DNA of 64,000 bases from Undibacterium sp. Jales W-56 (GTDB lineage Bacteria; Pseudomonadota; Gammaproteobacteria; Burkholderiales; Burkholderiaceae_D): positions 620,001 through 684,000 of the forward strand of contig NZ_JAJLQW010000002.1 of assembly GCF_025548535.1 (NCBI RefSeq), read 5' to 3'. This document shows, piece by piece, positions 37,764 through 46,823 of this stretch; positions within the stretch are counted from its first letter, which is position 1, and each line of letters starts with the position of its first letter. The position numbers and the translations under genes are program-made. The notes beneath the pieces were generated by a model. That model had not been told where the DNA came from. It ran no database searches and saw only the letters and a list, made by a program, of their open reading frames with translations.

Positions 37764-39020
37764 TTGACTCAAACTACGAAGCGATCTTTTCTCATCTATG
37801 CGGCGGCGTATGCAATTGTAGGTGCAACACCTTTTCTGTTGCTGCCGATCTTGACCCGTTACTTGACGCCTCAGCAATTTGGCGAAGCAACTTCTTTTTT
37901 AGTGTTGACCGGTTTGCTGGGTAATTTTGCTGGACTGAGTGCGCACGGGTTCGTGGCGGCTCGTTTCTTCAAGTCTAAACCAACAGAGTTCGGAAAATTG
38001 GTGTTCAGCTCCATCGCAACATTGGCGGGTATGCATGTGATTATCTTTGTTTTGCTCGCAATTTCCTTTCCTCTATTGGCGAAATTCCTTGGTTTATCGA
38101 TTGGATTTGGATTGCTGGCCGTTATCGCTGCGCTATTCCTTAATTTGAATTTACTATTCCTTACGATTTCTCAGTTTTCTGGAAATCCCTGGCATTATTT
38201 TGGGGCACGGCTGCTACAAAGCATGATTGAATTGTCAGTATGCATAGGGCTGATATTCTGGGTGTCTGCCAATGCTGAGTCGCGCATCTGGTCTTATACA
38301 GTTGCAATTGCTGCCAGTGCAGCATGGGGATTTTATCATTGCATTCGTCGAGGGCACATCGGCAATCAGATTGAAGGCAATGCAATCCGCAGCCTGCTGG
38401 TGTTCGGCTTACCCATGTTGCCGCATGTTGCCGCGGGCATGGCAATTTCTTATGTGGATCGGATAGTGGTGTCCTCATTACTCGGTGCAGAAAGTCTAGG
38501 TATTTATATGGTCGCCATGCAGGTTGGCATGTCCATACTCGCACTGACCGAGCCTCTTAACAAAGCACTTGCTCCATGGCTTTTTGCGCAACTCTCTAAT
38601 GGAAACGTCGAGGTTAAGCACATGGTGGTTCGTCGTACTTATCAGTTATTCGCGATACTCATTTTTGTTGGCCTAATGGTAGTAATTATCGCTGATCTCT
38701 TGTTTGATCAGTTGATTGGTCCTCATTTCGATATGGCGCATAATCTAATCCCCTGGATGGTGGCTGGATTTGTGATTCAGGGTATGTACTACAGCGTTGT
38801 CAATTACATGTTCTACGCGGAGAAAACTGGAACATTATCTGTCGTGACAGGTTCTGTAGCGATAGTTGGCAGCCTGCTTTCTTACTTATTGACCGCTCGA
38901 TTTGGCCTTGCGGGTGCTGGCGTATCATTTGTGTTGATCAATAGTTTACTATTACTGATGGTTTGGATCGTCGCCTCGAAAGCAGTTCCTATGCCTTGGG
39001 CTCTAGGAATCAGGAGTTGA
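37764..39020 (+). CDS. wzx: Wzx-type polysaccharide flippase
   Basis: A 418-residue membrane protein with about 12 helices of the MATE-like/PST family. LLPILTRYLTPQQFGEA at the N-terminus and YVDRIVVSSLLGAESLGIYMVAMQVG in the middle are hallmark stretches. It should flip undecaprenyl-linked repeat units to the periplasm. The only start fitting the family is TTG 37764; an in-frame TAA lies three codons upstream and the next ATG would delete about three helices. No clear ribosome-binding site is seen, so expression may be low. Confidence 0.85.
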   Translation: MTQTTKRSFLIYAAAYAIVGATPFLLLPILTRYLTPQQFGEATSFLVLTGLLGNFAGLSAHGFVAARFFKSKPTEFGKLVFSSIATLAGMHVIIFVLLAISFPLLAKFLGLSIGFGLLAVIAALFLNLNLLFLTISQFSGNPWHYFGARLLQSMIELSVCIGLIFWVSANAESRIWSYTVAIAASAAWGFYHCIRRGHIGNQIEGNAIRSLLVFGLPMLPHVAAGMAISYVDRIVVSSLLGAESLGIYMVAMQVGMSILALTEPLNKALAPWLFAQLSNGNVEVKHMVVRRTYQLFAILIFVGLMVVIIADLLFDQLIGPHFDMAHNLIPWMVAGFVIQGMYYSVVNYMFYAEKTGTLSVVTGSVAIVGSLLSYLLTARFGLAGAGVSFVLINSLLLLMVWIVASKAVPMPWALGIRS

Positions 39021-39021
39021 T

Positions 39022-40380
39022 ATGAGTTTCCCTGAAATGCCTTTGGTACGCCAAACTACTGTCTTTGTACAACGACTGATAACTGCCTGCAGACGTTTCA
39101 GTGAGAGTAAATATCGTCTCCATCGTCGCGTTAACTGGTCTTATCGCTACGCTGCAGCCTTCTACCAGTCCGAAGCCAGTTACCTGATGTCGGATATCGA
39201 TACATATTTAGCTGGCGATTGCCTAGTTGCCCCCCAAGTCGAAAATGTCTATGCGCAGAAATTGAGCTGGAAGCAGGCAGGAGTTGTTTTGCTAAAAGTA
39301 TTTGCGCATTGGTCGTTTCGCTTACTTGGCCGGTTTGCCGACCGACGTATACGTTCAAACCATATCCAGAATTATCGTAAGGCCTATGTTGATGACATCG
39401 AACTTGTTTTCGATATTACGCAATCCTCGGTGATTCGAGCCGTTTATCCTTTCCCGATCAGTTTCAGGCGTCAATTACGCTATCTTAATTTTCTTAGAAA
39501 GAAGGGTTACTTATTTAAGTTGGCGGGTCATTCCTACTGTTTTAGAGATCTACTGAATTTTGTACTGAGGCGAGATGTGGAATCATTACAACGCATGGAG
39601 TCACGGGCGCAGATATTGCACGCACTTGAGGTCGCTGCACTGGGAGTCAGGAATGTGCAGTTATCTGATGAATTTGACATTGGCAGCCTTGACTTCGCAC
39701 GTACGTTAGCCCGACGCCATGTGCACGTTGTCAACAGTGCGCATGGCGTAGGCAAGTATTTGCCTGTGCACGCCTATGCTGAATTTCACATACTTACCCA
39801 AAGGCAAAAAGAATATTACTTCATGACGCACCCTTGCAATTTTGTGCTGCGTAAATTGAACGAAAAAGCCCCAGCGGTGGCAACAAGCGATGCATCATCT
39901 GAGTCTCTGATGAGGTACTCAATTTGCTTCGTTCTACTTAGCGCTCAATCGTCGCGAGGTATTGGAGAAAAGTATTTGGTCTTGAATGAAGATAGGATAA
40001 CCAAATTATTGGGAGACGAATTTGAAAACAATCCCGAGATAGGTTTGTACTTTCGTCCGCATCCGAATAACCATACACCTGTTGTACCTAGAGGTTTCAA
40101 ACTGCTACCGTCACTGGAGCAAGTCAATAACTTGCCAAATGTGATATTTGCCTCGTTCAATTCAACCTGTCAGATTGATCCGGCATTCAAAGGAAGGAAG
40201 ATATTGCTACGCGGCGAGATGATGTATCCCGAGCTATGGTTCGACGATAACGAAGAAATGTTGCATCTAGATCAGTTGGTTGCTCTGTTACGCAAATTAG
40301 CTTTAACCGCTTGCAAGAGTGAAGCAGTGCCTGCAATAACAAAGGTGACGCCGTGCTTGCATATGAATGGAGGTAATTGA
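39022..40380 (+). CDS. Unassigned GT-B-like protein, candidate nonulosonic acid transferase
   Basis: A 452-residue soluble or peripheral protein that I do not recognise as a named family. Features visible: a basic N-terminus, NSAHGVGK (238-245), a RPHP motif (345-348) followed by ASFNST (377-382) and a final helical tail. An HP motif followed by a Ser/Thr motif in the C-terminal half is the arrangement in bacterial sialyltransferases and related CMP-sugar or CDP-glycerol GT-B enzymes. The locus makes a CMP-linked nonulosonate and has no other evident transferase for it, so I infer it may transfer legionaminic acid. It lies 1 bp after wzx and overlaps wzy by 1 bp. Confidence 0.55.
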   Translation: MSFPEMPLVRQTTVFVQRLITACRRFSESKYRLHRRVNWSYRYAAAFYQSEASYLMSDIDTYLAGDCLVAPQVENVYAQKLSWKQAGVVLLKVFAHWSFRLLGRFADRRIRSNHIQNYRKAYVDDIELVFDITQSSVIRAVYPFPISFRRQLRYLNFLRKKGYLFKLAGHSYCFRDLLNFVLRRDVESLQRMESRAQILHALEVAALGVRNVQLSDEFDIGSLDFARTLARRHVHVVNSAHGVGKYLPVHAYAEFHILTQRQKEYYFMTHPCNFVLRKLNEKAPAVATSDASSESLMRYSICFVLLSAQSSRGIGEKYLVLNEDRITKLLGDEFENNPEIGLYFRPHPNNHTPVVPRGFKLLPSLEQVNNLPNVIFASFNSTCQIDPAFKGRKILLRGEMMYPELWFDDNEEMLHLDQLVALLRKLALTACKSEAVPAITKVTPCLHMNGGN

Positions 40381-41549
40381 TGAATGCACTCAATGTTCCT
40401 GCAAACAAGCGTTCAGTATTTAGTATTACGTTACTGATGACCTTTATATTGATGACTTTTGTGTTACAAAAACCAGTATTATTGATAGGCGGTGCCGTAA
40501 TTTGTGCTGTTTATGCATGTATCTGTTTCCAATTTTCAACTTTCCGGAACAAAGATCTTTCGTGGTTTCTTGTCGTCTGCATTTTTTTTCTGCCTGGAAT
40601 GACAAAATATTCTCACGGTTTATCGCCATTTTTCTATTTCTTTTCCACAATAGCAATTTTTTTTGCGGCAAAAGCAGCAAGTCGATACCCTCCCCAAGTG
40701 TTCCTGATTTCATTTCGCATCATATATACAGTAGCTGTTACAGGAATTGCGTATGCATTGTATGTTTATTGGGACATGCCCGAGCCGCTTGGCGAAGTGA
40801 TAGAGGGTTCCAGTGCAAACGGCATTCCGGCTTATCTGATTGTGATGCAGGTAAGTCTGAGTCTATGCAATTATGTGGTGTTACAGAAATTACCGGTGTT
40901 GTCACCGATTATCACTGCTATCGTGGCTTTTTTTGGTTATGGTCGGGGTTCGTTGGTTGTGGCCGGCTTACTCGTAATGTTCACCTTACTGTTTAATCTG
41001 TCGTTATCCCATGCGTCGAGTCGACGATACAAGGTTTTCTTGACTGTTTTCCTGCTAGGTTTAGCTATCGCCGTAGTGGGGAATTACGATCAAATAGAAG
41101 AGGCGATGAACTTGTATACTAAACTTGGAGCGGGTTTGGTAGATCAAAATCGACTGGAAATCTGGGGGCAGTATCTCGAAAAAATTAATCTTTGGACCTT
41201 GTTGATTGGTGCTGATTACACAGGTACCGTAATTGAATTGCAGTATGCAAGCAATCCCCATATTTCGTTTGTCCGCACACATGCCCTATTTGGTTTACCA
41301 ATCACTTTGCTTGCGTTGTTCAGTCCATTGATCGTCTTTTTTACGGATAAGGCCTGGTCAGCAAAACTAATCTTTGCTACTTTTATCGGATTATTGATGA
41401 TGCGGGCGATGTCTGAGCCAATCTTGTTTCCAACGCTGCTGGATTTCTTCTTTTTTTTGAATCTTTTCCTGTTCTTCCGTTATGTACCTAAATGTGAATC
41501 GGCATTTAGAGTACACAGAGAACTATCAAGTAATTCAGCTATCGTATGA
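40380..41549 (+). CDS. wzy: Wzy-like O-antigen/capsule polymerase
   Basis: 389 residues with about ten or eleven transmembrane helices and a large periplasmic loop (about 225-305, with DQNRLEIWGQYLEKIN), the typical topology of Wzy polymerases, which share little sequence. ATG 40380 has an excellent GGAGG 6 bp upstream and overlaps the previous stop (TGATG). The Wzx-Wzy-Wzz set in this locus supports the call. It should join repeat units at the periplasmic face. Confidence 0.78.
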   Translation: MNALNVPANKRSVFSITLLMTFILMTFVLQKPVLLIGGAVICAVYACICFQFSTFRNKDLSWFLVVCIFFLPGMTKYSHGLSPFFYFFSTIAIFFAAKAASRYPPQVFLISFRIIYTVAVTGIAYALYVYWDMPEPLGEVIEGSSANGIPAYLIVMQVSLSLCNYVVLQKLPVLSPIITAIVAFFGYGRGSLVVAGLLVMFTLLFNLSLSHASSRRYKVFLTVFLLGLAIAVVGNYDQIEEAMNLYTKLGAGLVDQNRLEIWGQYLEKINLWTLLIGADYTGTVIELQYASNPHISFVRTHALFGLPITLLALFSPLIVFFTDKAWSAKLIFATFIGLLMMRAMSEPILFPTLLDFFFFLNLFLFFRYVPKCESAFRVHRELSSNSAIV

Positions 41550-42172
41550 TCCAAACCATTACTCGATTACTTGCAAAGATACTGAAGAGGTCCCGGCTAA
41601 CGGCTGTGAAGGATTCGATTATCGACCCAACTTCAAAAATCGAATCAGGGACGATCTTCTACAGTTCGAACATGCAACGGCATAGCTTTTGCGGCTACGA
41701 CTGCGATATCAATTGCGCCGACATTGGCAGCTTCACCTCAATCGCTAATGACGTGGTGCTGGGCGGCGGCCGCCACCCAATGGAATGGGTCGGTATGTCG
41801 CCGGTGTTCTATCAGGGTCGTGATAGCGTCAAGGCAAAGTTTTCAACCCATAAACGCGATTCAATCAAGCGAGTTGTGATTGGTCACGACGTCTGGATCG
41901 GTCGTTCGGCCATTGTCCTGCCAGGCGTAGAAATCGGTTGCGGCGCTGTGGTCGGTGCTGGTGCAGTGGTAACAAAATCGGTACCACCTTACGGTATTGT
42001 CGCCGGTAACCCGGCACGGTTGATCCGTTACCGTTTCGATGAACTCACAGTAGAACGACTTATTGCCACACAATGGTGGACTCTGCCCGATGAAGATTTA
42101 CATCAACTGGGCCCCCACTTCAACGACGTCGAGAAATTTCTGGAAACTATAGAGAGGAAAAGCGGAGCATGA
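41546..42172 (+). CDS. CatB-like hexapeptide acyltransferase (O-acetyltransferase candidate)
   Basis: A 208-residue left-handed beta-helix protein of the xenobiotic/CatB acyltransferase group. It has the pattern GSFTSIANDVVLGGGRHPMEWV with catalytic-type His, then VVIGHDVWIGRSAIVLPGVEIGCGAVVGAGAVVTK and a GNPARLIRYRF end. It probably O- or N-acetylates a sugar of the repeat unit. It is linked by 4-bp overlaps to wzy and to the amidotransferase gene. Confidence 0.82.
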   Translation: MIQTITRLLAKILKRSRLTAVKDSIIDPTSKIESGTIFYSSNMQRHSFCGYDCDINCADIGSFTSIANDVVLGGGRHPMEWVGMSPVFYQGRDSVKAKFSTHKRDSIKRVVIGHDVWIGRSAIVLPGVEIGCGAVVGAGAVVTKSVPPYGIVAGNPARLIRYRFDELTVERLIATQWWTLPDEDLHQLGPHFNDVEKFLETIERKSGA

Positions 42173-43299
42173 CAACGCTGAAAATCTGTTCGAAATGCGT
42201 GATGGATACAACTGACTCGGCCATCACTTTTGATGCCGAGGGAGTATGCGATCATTGTCGCACGTATGAAACACAAGTGCAGCCGAATTGGCACACCGAT
42301 GAACGCGGCGAGCAAGAGTTGCTTGCACTGGTAGAAAAAATCAAGGCAAACGGCAATGGTAAAGACTTCGATTGTCTCATCGGCATGAGTGGCGGTATTG
42401 ACAGTTCCTACCTGACTTACATCGCTACCGAGTTCGGCCTGCGCCCGCTGGTGTTTCACGTCGATGCTGGCTGGAATTCTCAGGAGGCAGTCAATAATAT
42501 TGAGCGCCTGATCGATAAGTTAGACTTGGACCTGTATACCGAAGTGATCAACTGGGAGGAGATGCGCGATTTGCAGTTGGCCTTTTTTAAATCAGGCGTG
42601 CCACACATCGATACTCCACAGGACCATGCTTTCTTTGCGACCATGTACAAGTTCGCGGAACAGAATAACATCAAGTACATTCTGACAGGAGCCAATTATT
42701 CGACCGAATGTATCCGTAACCCGATCGAGTGGATGTACTACCAGTCGGACTCGATTCAACTGAAGGACATTCATCGCCGCTTTGGTACTCGGCCATTGAA
42801 TAATTATCCGACTACCTCAATCTTGCGTCATAAAGTCTGGCTACCTTATGTGAAAGGTATCCGCGTAGTGCGTCCATTGAATTTTGTGCCCTATGATAAG
42901 GCTGGCGCAATGAAACTGCTGACTGAGAAATTTGGTTGGCAACCTTATCCTCAGAAACATTTTGAGTCGCGTTTCACGCGTTTCTATGAAGGCTACTGGC
43001 TTCCTAAGAAATTTGGATTCGACACCCGCAAGGTGCAGTTCTCTAGTCTGATCGTAACGGGGCAAATGACACGTGAGGAAGCATTGAAACAACTGAAGCA
43101 ACCAGCGTTGGATGACGCCACCGTGCGCCAGGAATTCGAATACGTTGCCAATAAGCTTGGCATCACGACTGATGAACTGCAAACTTACCTCGATGCACCC
43201 AACAAGACTTATAGGGATTACCGTTCGCAAGAAATGTTCTACACCGTAGGTGCCAGAATAATGCGCACGCTCGGTCTTGAACTTGGAGGCAAGCGGTGA
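42169..43299 (+). CDS. N-acetyl sugar amidotransferase (WbpG/PseA-like)
   Basis: 376 residues. An N-terminal zinc-ribbon-like Cys set (Cys7, Cys10, Cys27, Cys30) is followed by the PP-loop SGGIDSS (74-80) for ATP-dependent activation, and GANYSTECIRNPIEW. Family members convert an acetamido group into an acetamidino group using ammonia. In Pseudomonas aeruginosa O5 the homologue WbpG works with HisH- and HisF-like proteins, and PseA acts on pseudaminic acid in Campylobacter. The following two genes are exactly HisH- and HisF-like, with 4-bp and 1-bp junctions. The target could be the nonulosonate or the ManNAcA-type sugar. Confidence 0.88.
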   Translation: MTTLKICSKCVMDTTDSAITFDAEGVCDHCRTYETQVQPNWHTDERGEQELLALVEKIKANGNGKDFDCLIGMSGGIDSSYLTYIATEFGLRPLVFHVDAGWNSQEAVNNIERLIDKLDLDLYTEVINWEEMRDLQLAFFKSGVPHIDTPQDHAFFATMYKFAEQNNIKYILTGANYSTECIRNPIEWMYYQSDSIQLKDIHRRFGTRPLNNYPTTSILRHKVWLPYVKGIRVVRPLNFVPYDKAGAMKLLTEKFGWQPYPQKHFESRFTRFYEGYWLPKKFGFDTRKVQFSSLIVTGQMTREEALKQLKQPALDDATVRQEFEYVANKLGITTDELQTYLDAPNKTYRDYRSQEMFYTVGARIMRTLGLELGGKR

Positions 43300-43910
43300 T
43301 TTCGATTGTCGATTACGGACTGGGAAATGTTCAGGCTTTCGCTAACATCTACAAGCGCTTGGACATACCTGTCACGCTTGCAAAGACGGCTGATGATCTT
43401 GCCACTGCCTCACACATCATCCTACCCGGAGTCGGGGCCTTCGACTGGGCCATGACGAAGCTAAATAACTCCGGCATGCGCGAAACGCTGGATGATCTGG
43501 TGCTGCGTGAGAAAAAGCCAGTGCTTGGCATTTGCGTCGGCATGCAAATGATGGCCATGAATAGTGACGAGGGAAAGGTAGATGGTTTGGCGTGGTTCGA
43601 TGCCAGTGTCAAACTTTTCGATGAATCTCGCTTTCAGAATCGCACCCATCTTCCCCATATGGGCTGGAACGATGTCGAGCCGATACGCCGCGACGGACTA
43701 TTCCGTGATTTTGACGAGGGTGCGCGTTTCTATTTTCTGCATTCATATTATTTTGAACCCAAGGATACCTCCGACATGCTGAGTACCACCATTTATGGCG
43801 ATCGCTTCATCAGTGGAGTTCAACGCGGCAATGTAATCGGCGTTCAGTTTCATCCTGAAAAGAGCCATGGCTGGGGCATACAACTTTTGAAAAATTTTGC
43901 AGGGCTCTGA
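43296..43910 (+). CDS. HisH-like glutamine amidotransferase of the polysaccharide locus
   Basis: A 204-residue class I glutaminase. Cys80 in LGICVGMQMMA is the nucleophile; FHPEKS carries the His-Glu dyad (about 186-190). The start is GTG overlapping the previous stop (GTGA). It should release ammonia from glutamine and pass it through the HisF-like barrel to the amidotransferase. Location among sugar genes, with no other his genes, argues against histidine biosynthesis. Confidence 0.87.
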   Translation: MISIVDYGLGNVQAFANIYKRLDIPVTLAKTADDLATASHIILPGVGAFDWAMTKLNNSGMRETLDDLVLREKKPVLGICVGMQMMAMNSDEGKVDGLAWFDASVKLFDESRFQNRTHLPHMGWNDVEPIRRDGLFRDFDEGARFYFLHSYYFEPKDTSDMLSTTIYGDRFISGVQRGNVIGVQFHPEKSHGWGIQLLKNFAGL

Positions 43911-43911
43911 C

Positions 43912-44694
43912 ATGCTACGACCAAGAATAACTCCTTGTCTTTTAGTGCACAAGGGCGGCCTCGTCAAAACGGTCGGTTTCGATAACCCCAAATATGTGGG
44001 CGACCCACTGAATGCTGTCCGGATCTTCAATGACAAAGAAGTCGATGAGTTGATGGTAATCGACATTGACGCTAGTCGCCACAACCGAGAACCTGACTAT
44101 AAACTGATTGCCAACTTGGCGCTCGAATGCCGGATGCCTCTTTGCTATGGTGGAGGCGTTAAAAACGTGGAGCAATTCGAACGGATCATCGGCCTTGGGG
44201 TTGAGAAGGTCGCAATTGCTTCTGGAGCGGTGGACAACCCGGAATTGATTTCATATGCTGCCGAGCGCGTGGGTAGTCAGAGTGTCGTGGTCGTTATCGA
44301 TGTTAAGAAAACTGGGCTTTTTAGGAAACCCGAAGTCGTGACCTTGAACGCTAGCCATCGAACTGGCCTAGACCCAATAGTTTTCGCGAAACGTGTGCAA
44401 GAAATGGGGGCTGGCGAAATCGTACTGAATTCAGTCGACCATGACGGTCAGATGAAGGGGTACGACACTGAGTTAATCGAACTTGTGAGGAACGCCACTA
44501 CGTTACCGCTAACCGTACTCGGTGGCGCAGGATCTCTTTCCGATCTGCGTGAGCTAATCCTTCGCTACGGCATCATCGGAGTTGCCGCCGGTAGTCTTTT
44601 CGTATTCAAAGGCAAATATCGGGCCGTACTTATAAATTATCCGACCCGCAGTGAAAAAGATGCTCTGTGCTTACTGGAACCTCTCTCCCAATGA
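43912..44694 (+). CDS. HisF-like cyclase subunit of the polysaccharide locus
   Basis: 260 residues from ATG 43912, 1 bp after the HisH stop; an in-frame TTG 15 bp upstream is unlikely. A (beta/alpha)8 barrel with RITPCLLVHKGGLVKTVGF (HisF has Asp where VH occurs here), DIDASRHN and LNSVDHDGQMKGYD. Altered residues at the HisF catalytic Asp support a channelling role instead of imidazole-glycerol-phosphate synthesis. It pairs with the HisH-like protein to deliver ammonia to the WbpG/PseA-like enzyme. Confidence 0.85.
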   Translation: MLRPRITPCLLVHKGGLVKTVGFDNPKYVGDPLNAVRIFNDKEVDELMVIDIDASRHNREPDYKLIANLALECRMPLCYGGGVKNVEQFERIIGLGVEKVAIASGAVDNPELISYAAERVGSQSVVVVIDVKKTGLFRKPEVVTLNASHRTGLDPIVFAKRVQEMGAGEIVLNSVDHDGQMKGYDTELIELVRNATTLPLTVLGGAGSLSDLRELILRYGIIGVAAGSLFVFKGKYRAVLINYPTRSEKDALCLLEPLSQ

Positions 44695-46823
44695 AACAAA
44701 TATTACAAAGCCTGAAAACTGGAAACACCGAGGTTGCAGAACTGCCTGTGCCGGCGCTCAAGCGCGGTCAGTTATTGATTGCCACCTCCCAAACATTGGT
44801 GTCGGCTGGCACCGAACGTATGCTGGTTGAATTCGGCAAAGCTGGATGGATAGAAAAAGCTCGTCAGCAGCCCGACAAAGTGCGCATGGTGCTCGACAAG
44901 ATCAGGACCGACGGCCTGATACCTACCCTTGAGACGGTATTCAACAAACTCGATCAACCGCTTCCGCTGGGATACTGCAATGTTGGTCGCGTGGCCCAAG
45001 TTGGCCCAAGTGTGCTGGGTTTCGCGACCGGCGAGCGCGTGATCAGTAATGGCAAGCATGCGGAAGTGGTCAGCGTACCCGTGAATCTGTGTGCCAAAGT
45101 GCCCGAAAGCGTGACCGATGAAGAGGCCGCATTCACAGTGCTCGGCGCAATCGCTCTGCAGGGCATCCGACTTGTGCAACCGACCTTGGGCGAGACCATA
45201 GTAGTCACTGGTCTTGGCCTAATCGGCCTGGTCACGGTGCAACTGCTGCGTGCTCATGGCTGCCGAGTACTCGGCCTGGATTTTGACAAGGATAAGTTAG
45301 CTATGGCGCGGCAGTTTGGCGCCGAGGTGGTGGATTTGGCGTCTGGCCAGAATCCAGTTGCCGCCGCCGAGCGTTACTCGCGTGGGCGCGGCGTAGATGC
45401 CGTAATTGTTACAGCATCTACTAAAAGCAGCGAGCCGATGCACCAAGCGGCGCTGATGTGTCGCAAGCGCGGTCGCATCGTGCTGGTAGGGGTCACTGGC
45501 CTGGAACTGTCTCGCGCTGATTTTTTCGAAAAGGAATTGACTTTTCAAGTTTCATGTTCTTACGGTCCCGGCCGCTACGACGCTAACTACGAAGAGAAAG
45601 GTAATGACTATCCGATCGGTTTTGTCCGCTGGACAGAGCAGCGCAATTTCGAAGCTGTGCTGGATATGATGGCTGATGGACGTCTAGACGTGAAACCGCT
45701 GATTTCACATCGCTTCGACATCACAGAGGCGGAGCGGGTGTATGCACTGGTCGGTGGCGCTGCACCTTCGTTAGGCATTCTGTTGCGCTATCCGGGTTTA
45801 GCTATTGATACCGCCTCGCGCACGGTAGCGGTGCCGACGATGCAACCGCCGGCCGCTAGCCCGGCAGTGGGTAAGCTCGGCGTCAGCGTGATTGGCTCGG
45901 GCAACTATGCGACCGCCGTGTTGATGCCCGCCTTCAAGAAAGCTGGGGTACGGCTGCGTAGCGTAGCTTCCAGCGCCGGCGTCAGCGGCCTGCACGCCGC
46001 ACGTAAGTTTGGCTTTGAAGAAACGACGACCGATACCAACCGGTTGTTCGCCGATGCTGATACGCAAGCCGTGGTGATCACGACTCGCCATGACAGTCAT
46101 GCCGGTTACGTCCTGCAGGCGCTAAAGGCAGGTAAGCATGTATTTGTCGAAAAGCCGCTGTGTCTGACCTTGGCTGAGCTGACTGAAATCGAAGCCGCCT
46201 GTGCCTTGCGCGAAGCTCAAGGGGCGAATGTGCCAATAGTGATGATCGGCTTTAATCGCCGTTTTGCGCCCCAGGTCCAGCGCATCAAGCAATTGCTGGC
46301 TGGTTTGTCTGGGTCCAAAGCTTTCGTCATGACAGTCAACGCCGGCGCTATTCCAGTCGAGCACTGGACCCAAGATCCCACTATTGGAGGCGGGCGCGTC
46401 ATTGGCGAAGCCTGTCACTTTATTGACCTGTTGCGCTTTCTGGCCGGCACCCCGATTATTGGCTGGGAGCGAACGGATATGGACAGCGTGACGCGGGACA
46501 CGGTAACACTGCAGCTACGTTTCGCTGACGGATCGATCGGGACAGTGCATTACTTTGCCAACGGCAGCAAGACCTTCCCCAAGGAGAGATTGGAAATTTT
46601 TGCAGGCGGCCGCGTGCTACAACTCGACAATTTCCGCAAGCTGACCGGCTTTGGTTGTCCAGGCTTCAACAAGATGAACCTTTGGCGTCAGGACAAGGGG
46701 CAGAAGGCTTGCGCGCAAGCCTTCGTCGACGCCATCGCGTCTGGCAAGCCATCACCAATTCCACTGGACGAGGTCATCGAGGTCAGCCGCGTAACGCTAG
46801 AAATTGCCGGGGGCGGTCGTTGA
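44691..46823 (+). CDS. Bi-domain oxidoreductase (zinc-less ADH-like plus Gfo/Idh/MocA)
   Basis: 710 residues from ATG 44691 (ATGA overlap). Domain 1 (about 1-375) is an MDR/alcohol-dehydrogenase fold with cofactor motif VTGLGLIGLVTVQLL (about 175-190), but I see no structural-zinc Cys cluster. Domain 2 (about 390-710) is Gfo/Idh/MocA-like with VIGSGNYATAVL, HVFVEKPLCLT and GGGRVIGEACHFIDLLRFL. This fusion is common in O-antigen loci beside heparinase-like genes. The substrate is unknown; two-step oxidation/epimerisation of a nucleotide- or lipid-linked sugar is possible. Confidence 0.85.
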   Translation: MKQILQSLKTGNTEVAELPVPALKRGQLLIATSQTLVSAGTERMLVEFGKAGWIEKARQQPDKVRMVLDKIRTDGLIPTLETVFNKLDQPLPLGYCNVGRVAQVGPSVLGFATGERVISNGKHAEVVSVPVNLCAKVPESVTDEEAAFTVLGAIALQGIRLVQPTLGETIVVTGLGLIGLVTVQLLRAHGCRVLGLDFDKDKLAMARQFGAEVVDLASGQNPVAAAERYSRGRGVDAVIVTASTKSSEPMHQAALMCRKRGRIVLVGVTGLELSRADFFEKELTFQVSCSYGPGRYDANYEEKGNDYPIGFVRWTEQRNFEAVLDMMADGRLDVKPLISHRFDITEAERVYALVGGAAPSLGILLRYPGLAIDTASRTVAVPTMQPPAASPAVGKLGVSVIGSGNYATAVLMPAFKKAGVRLRSVASSAGVSGLHAARKFGFEETTTDTNRLFADADTQAVVITTRHDSHAGYVLQALKAGKHVFVEKPLCLTLAELTEIEAACALREAQGANVPIVMIGFNRRFAPQVQRIKQLLAGLSGSKAFVMTVNAGAIPVEHWTQDPTIGGGRVIGEACHFIDLLRFLAGTPIIGWERTDMDSVTRDTVTLQLRFADGSIGTVHYFANGSKTFPKERLEIFAGGRVLQLDNFRKLTGFGCPGFNKMNLWRQDKGQKACAQAFVDAIASGKPSPIPLDEVIEVSRVTLEIAGGGR

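Noticed and set aside
43296-44694. Histidine biosynthesis genes hisH/hisF
   Set aside because: No other his genes are nearby, both are coupled to a WbpG/PseA-like amidotransferase, and the HisF-like barrel deviates at catalytic positions.
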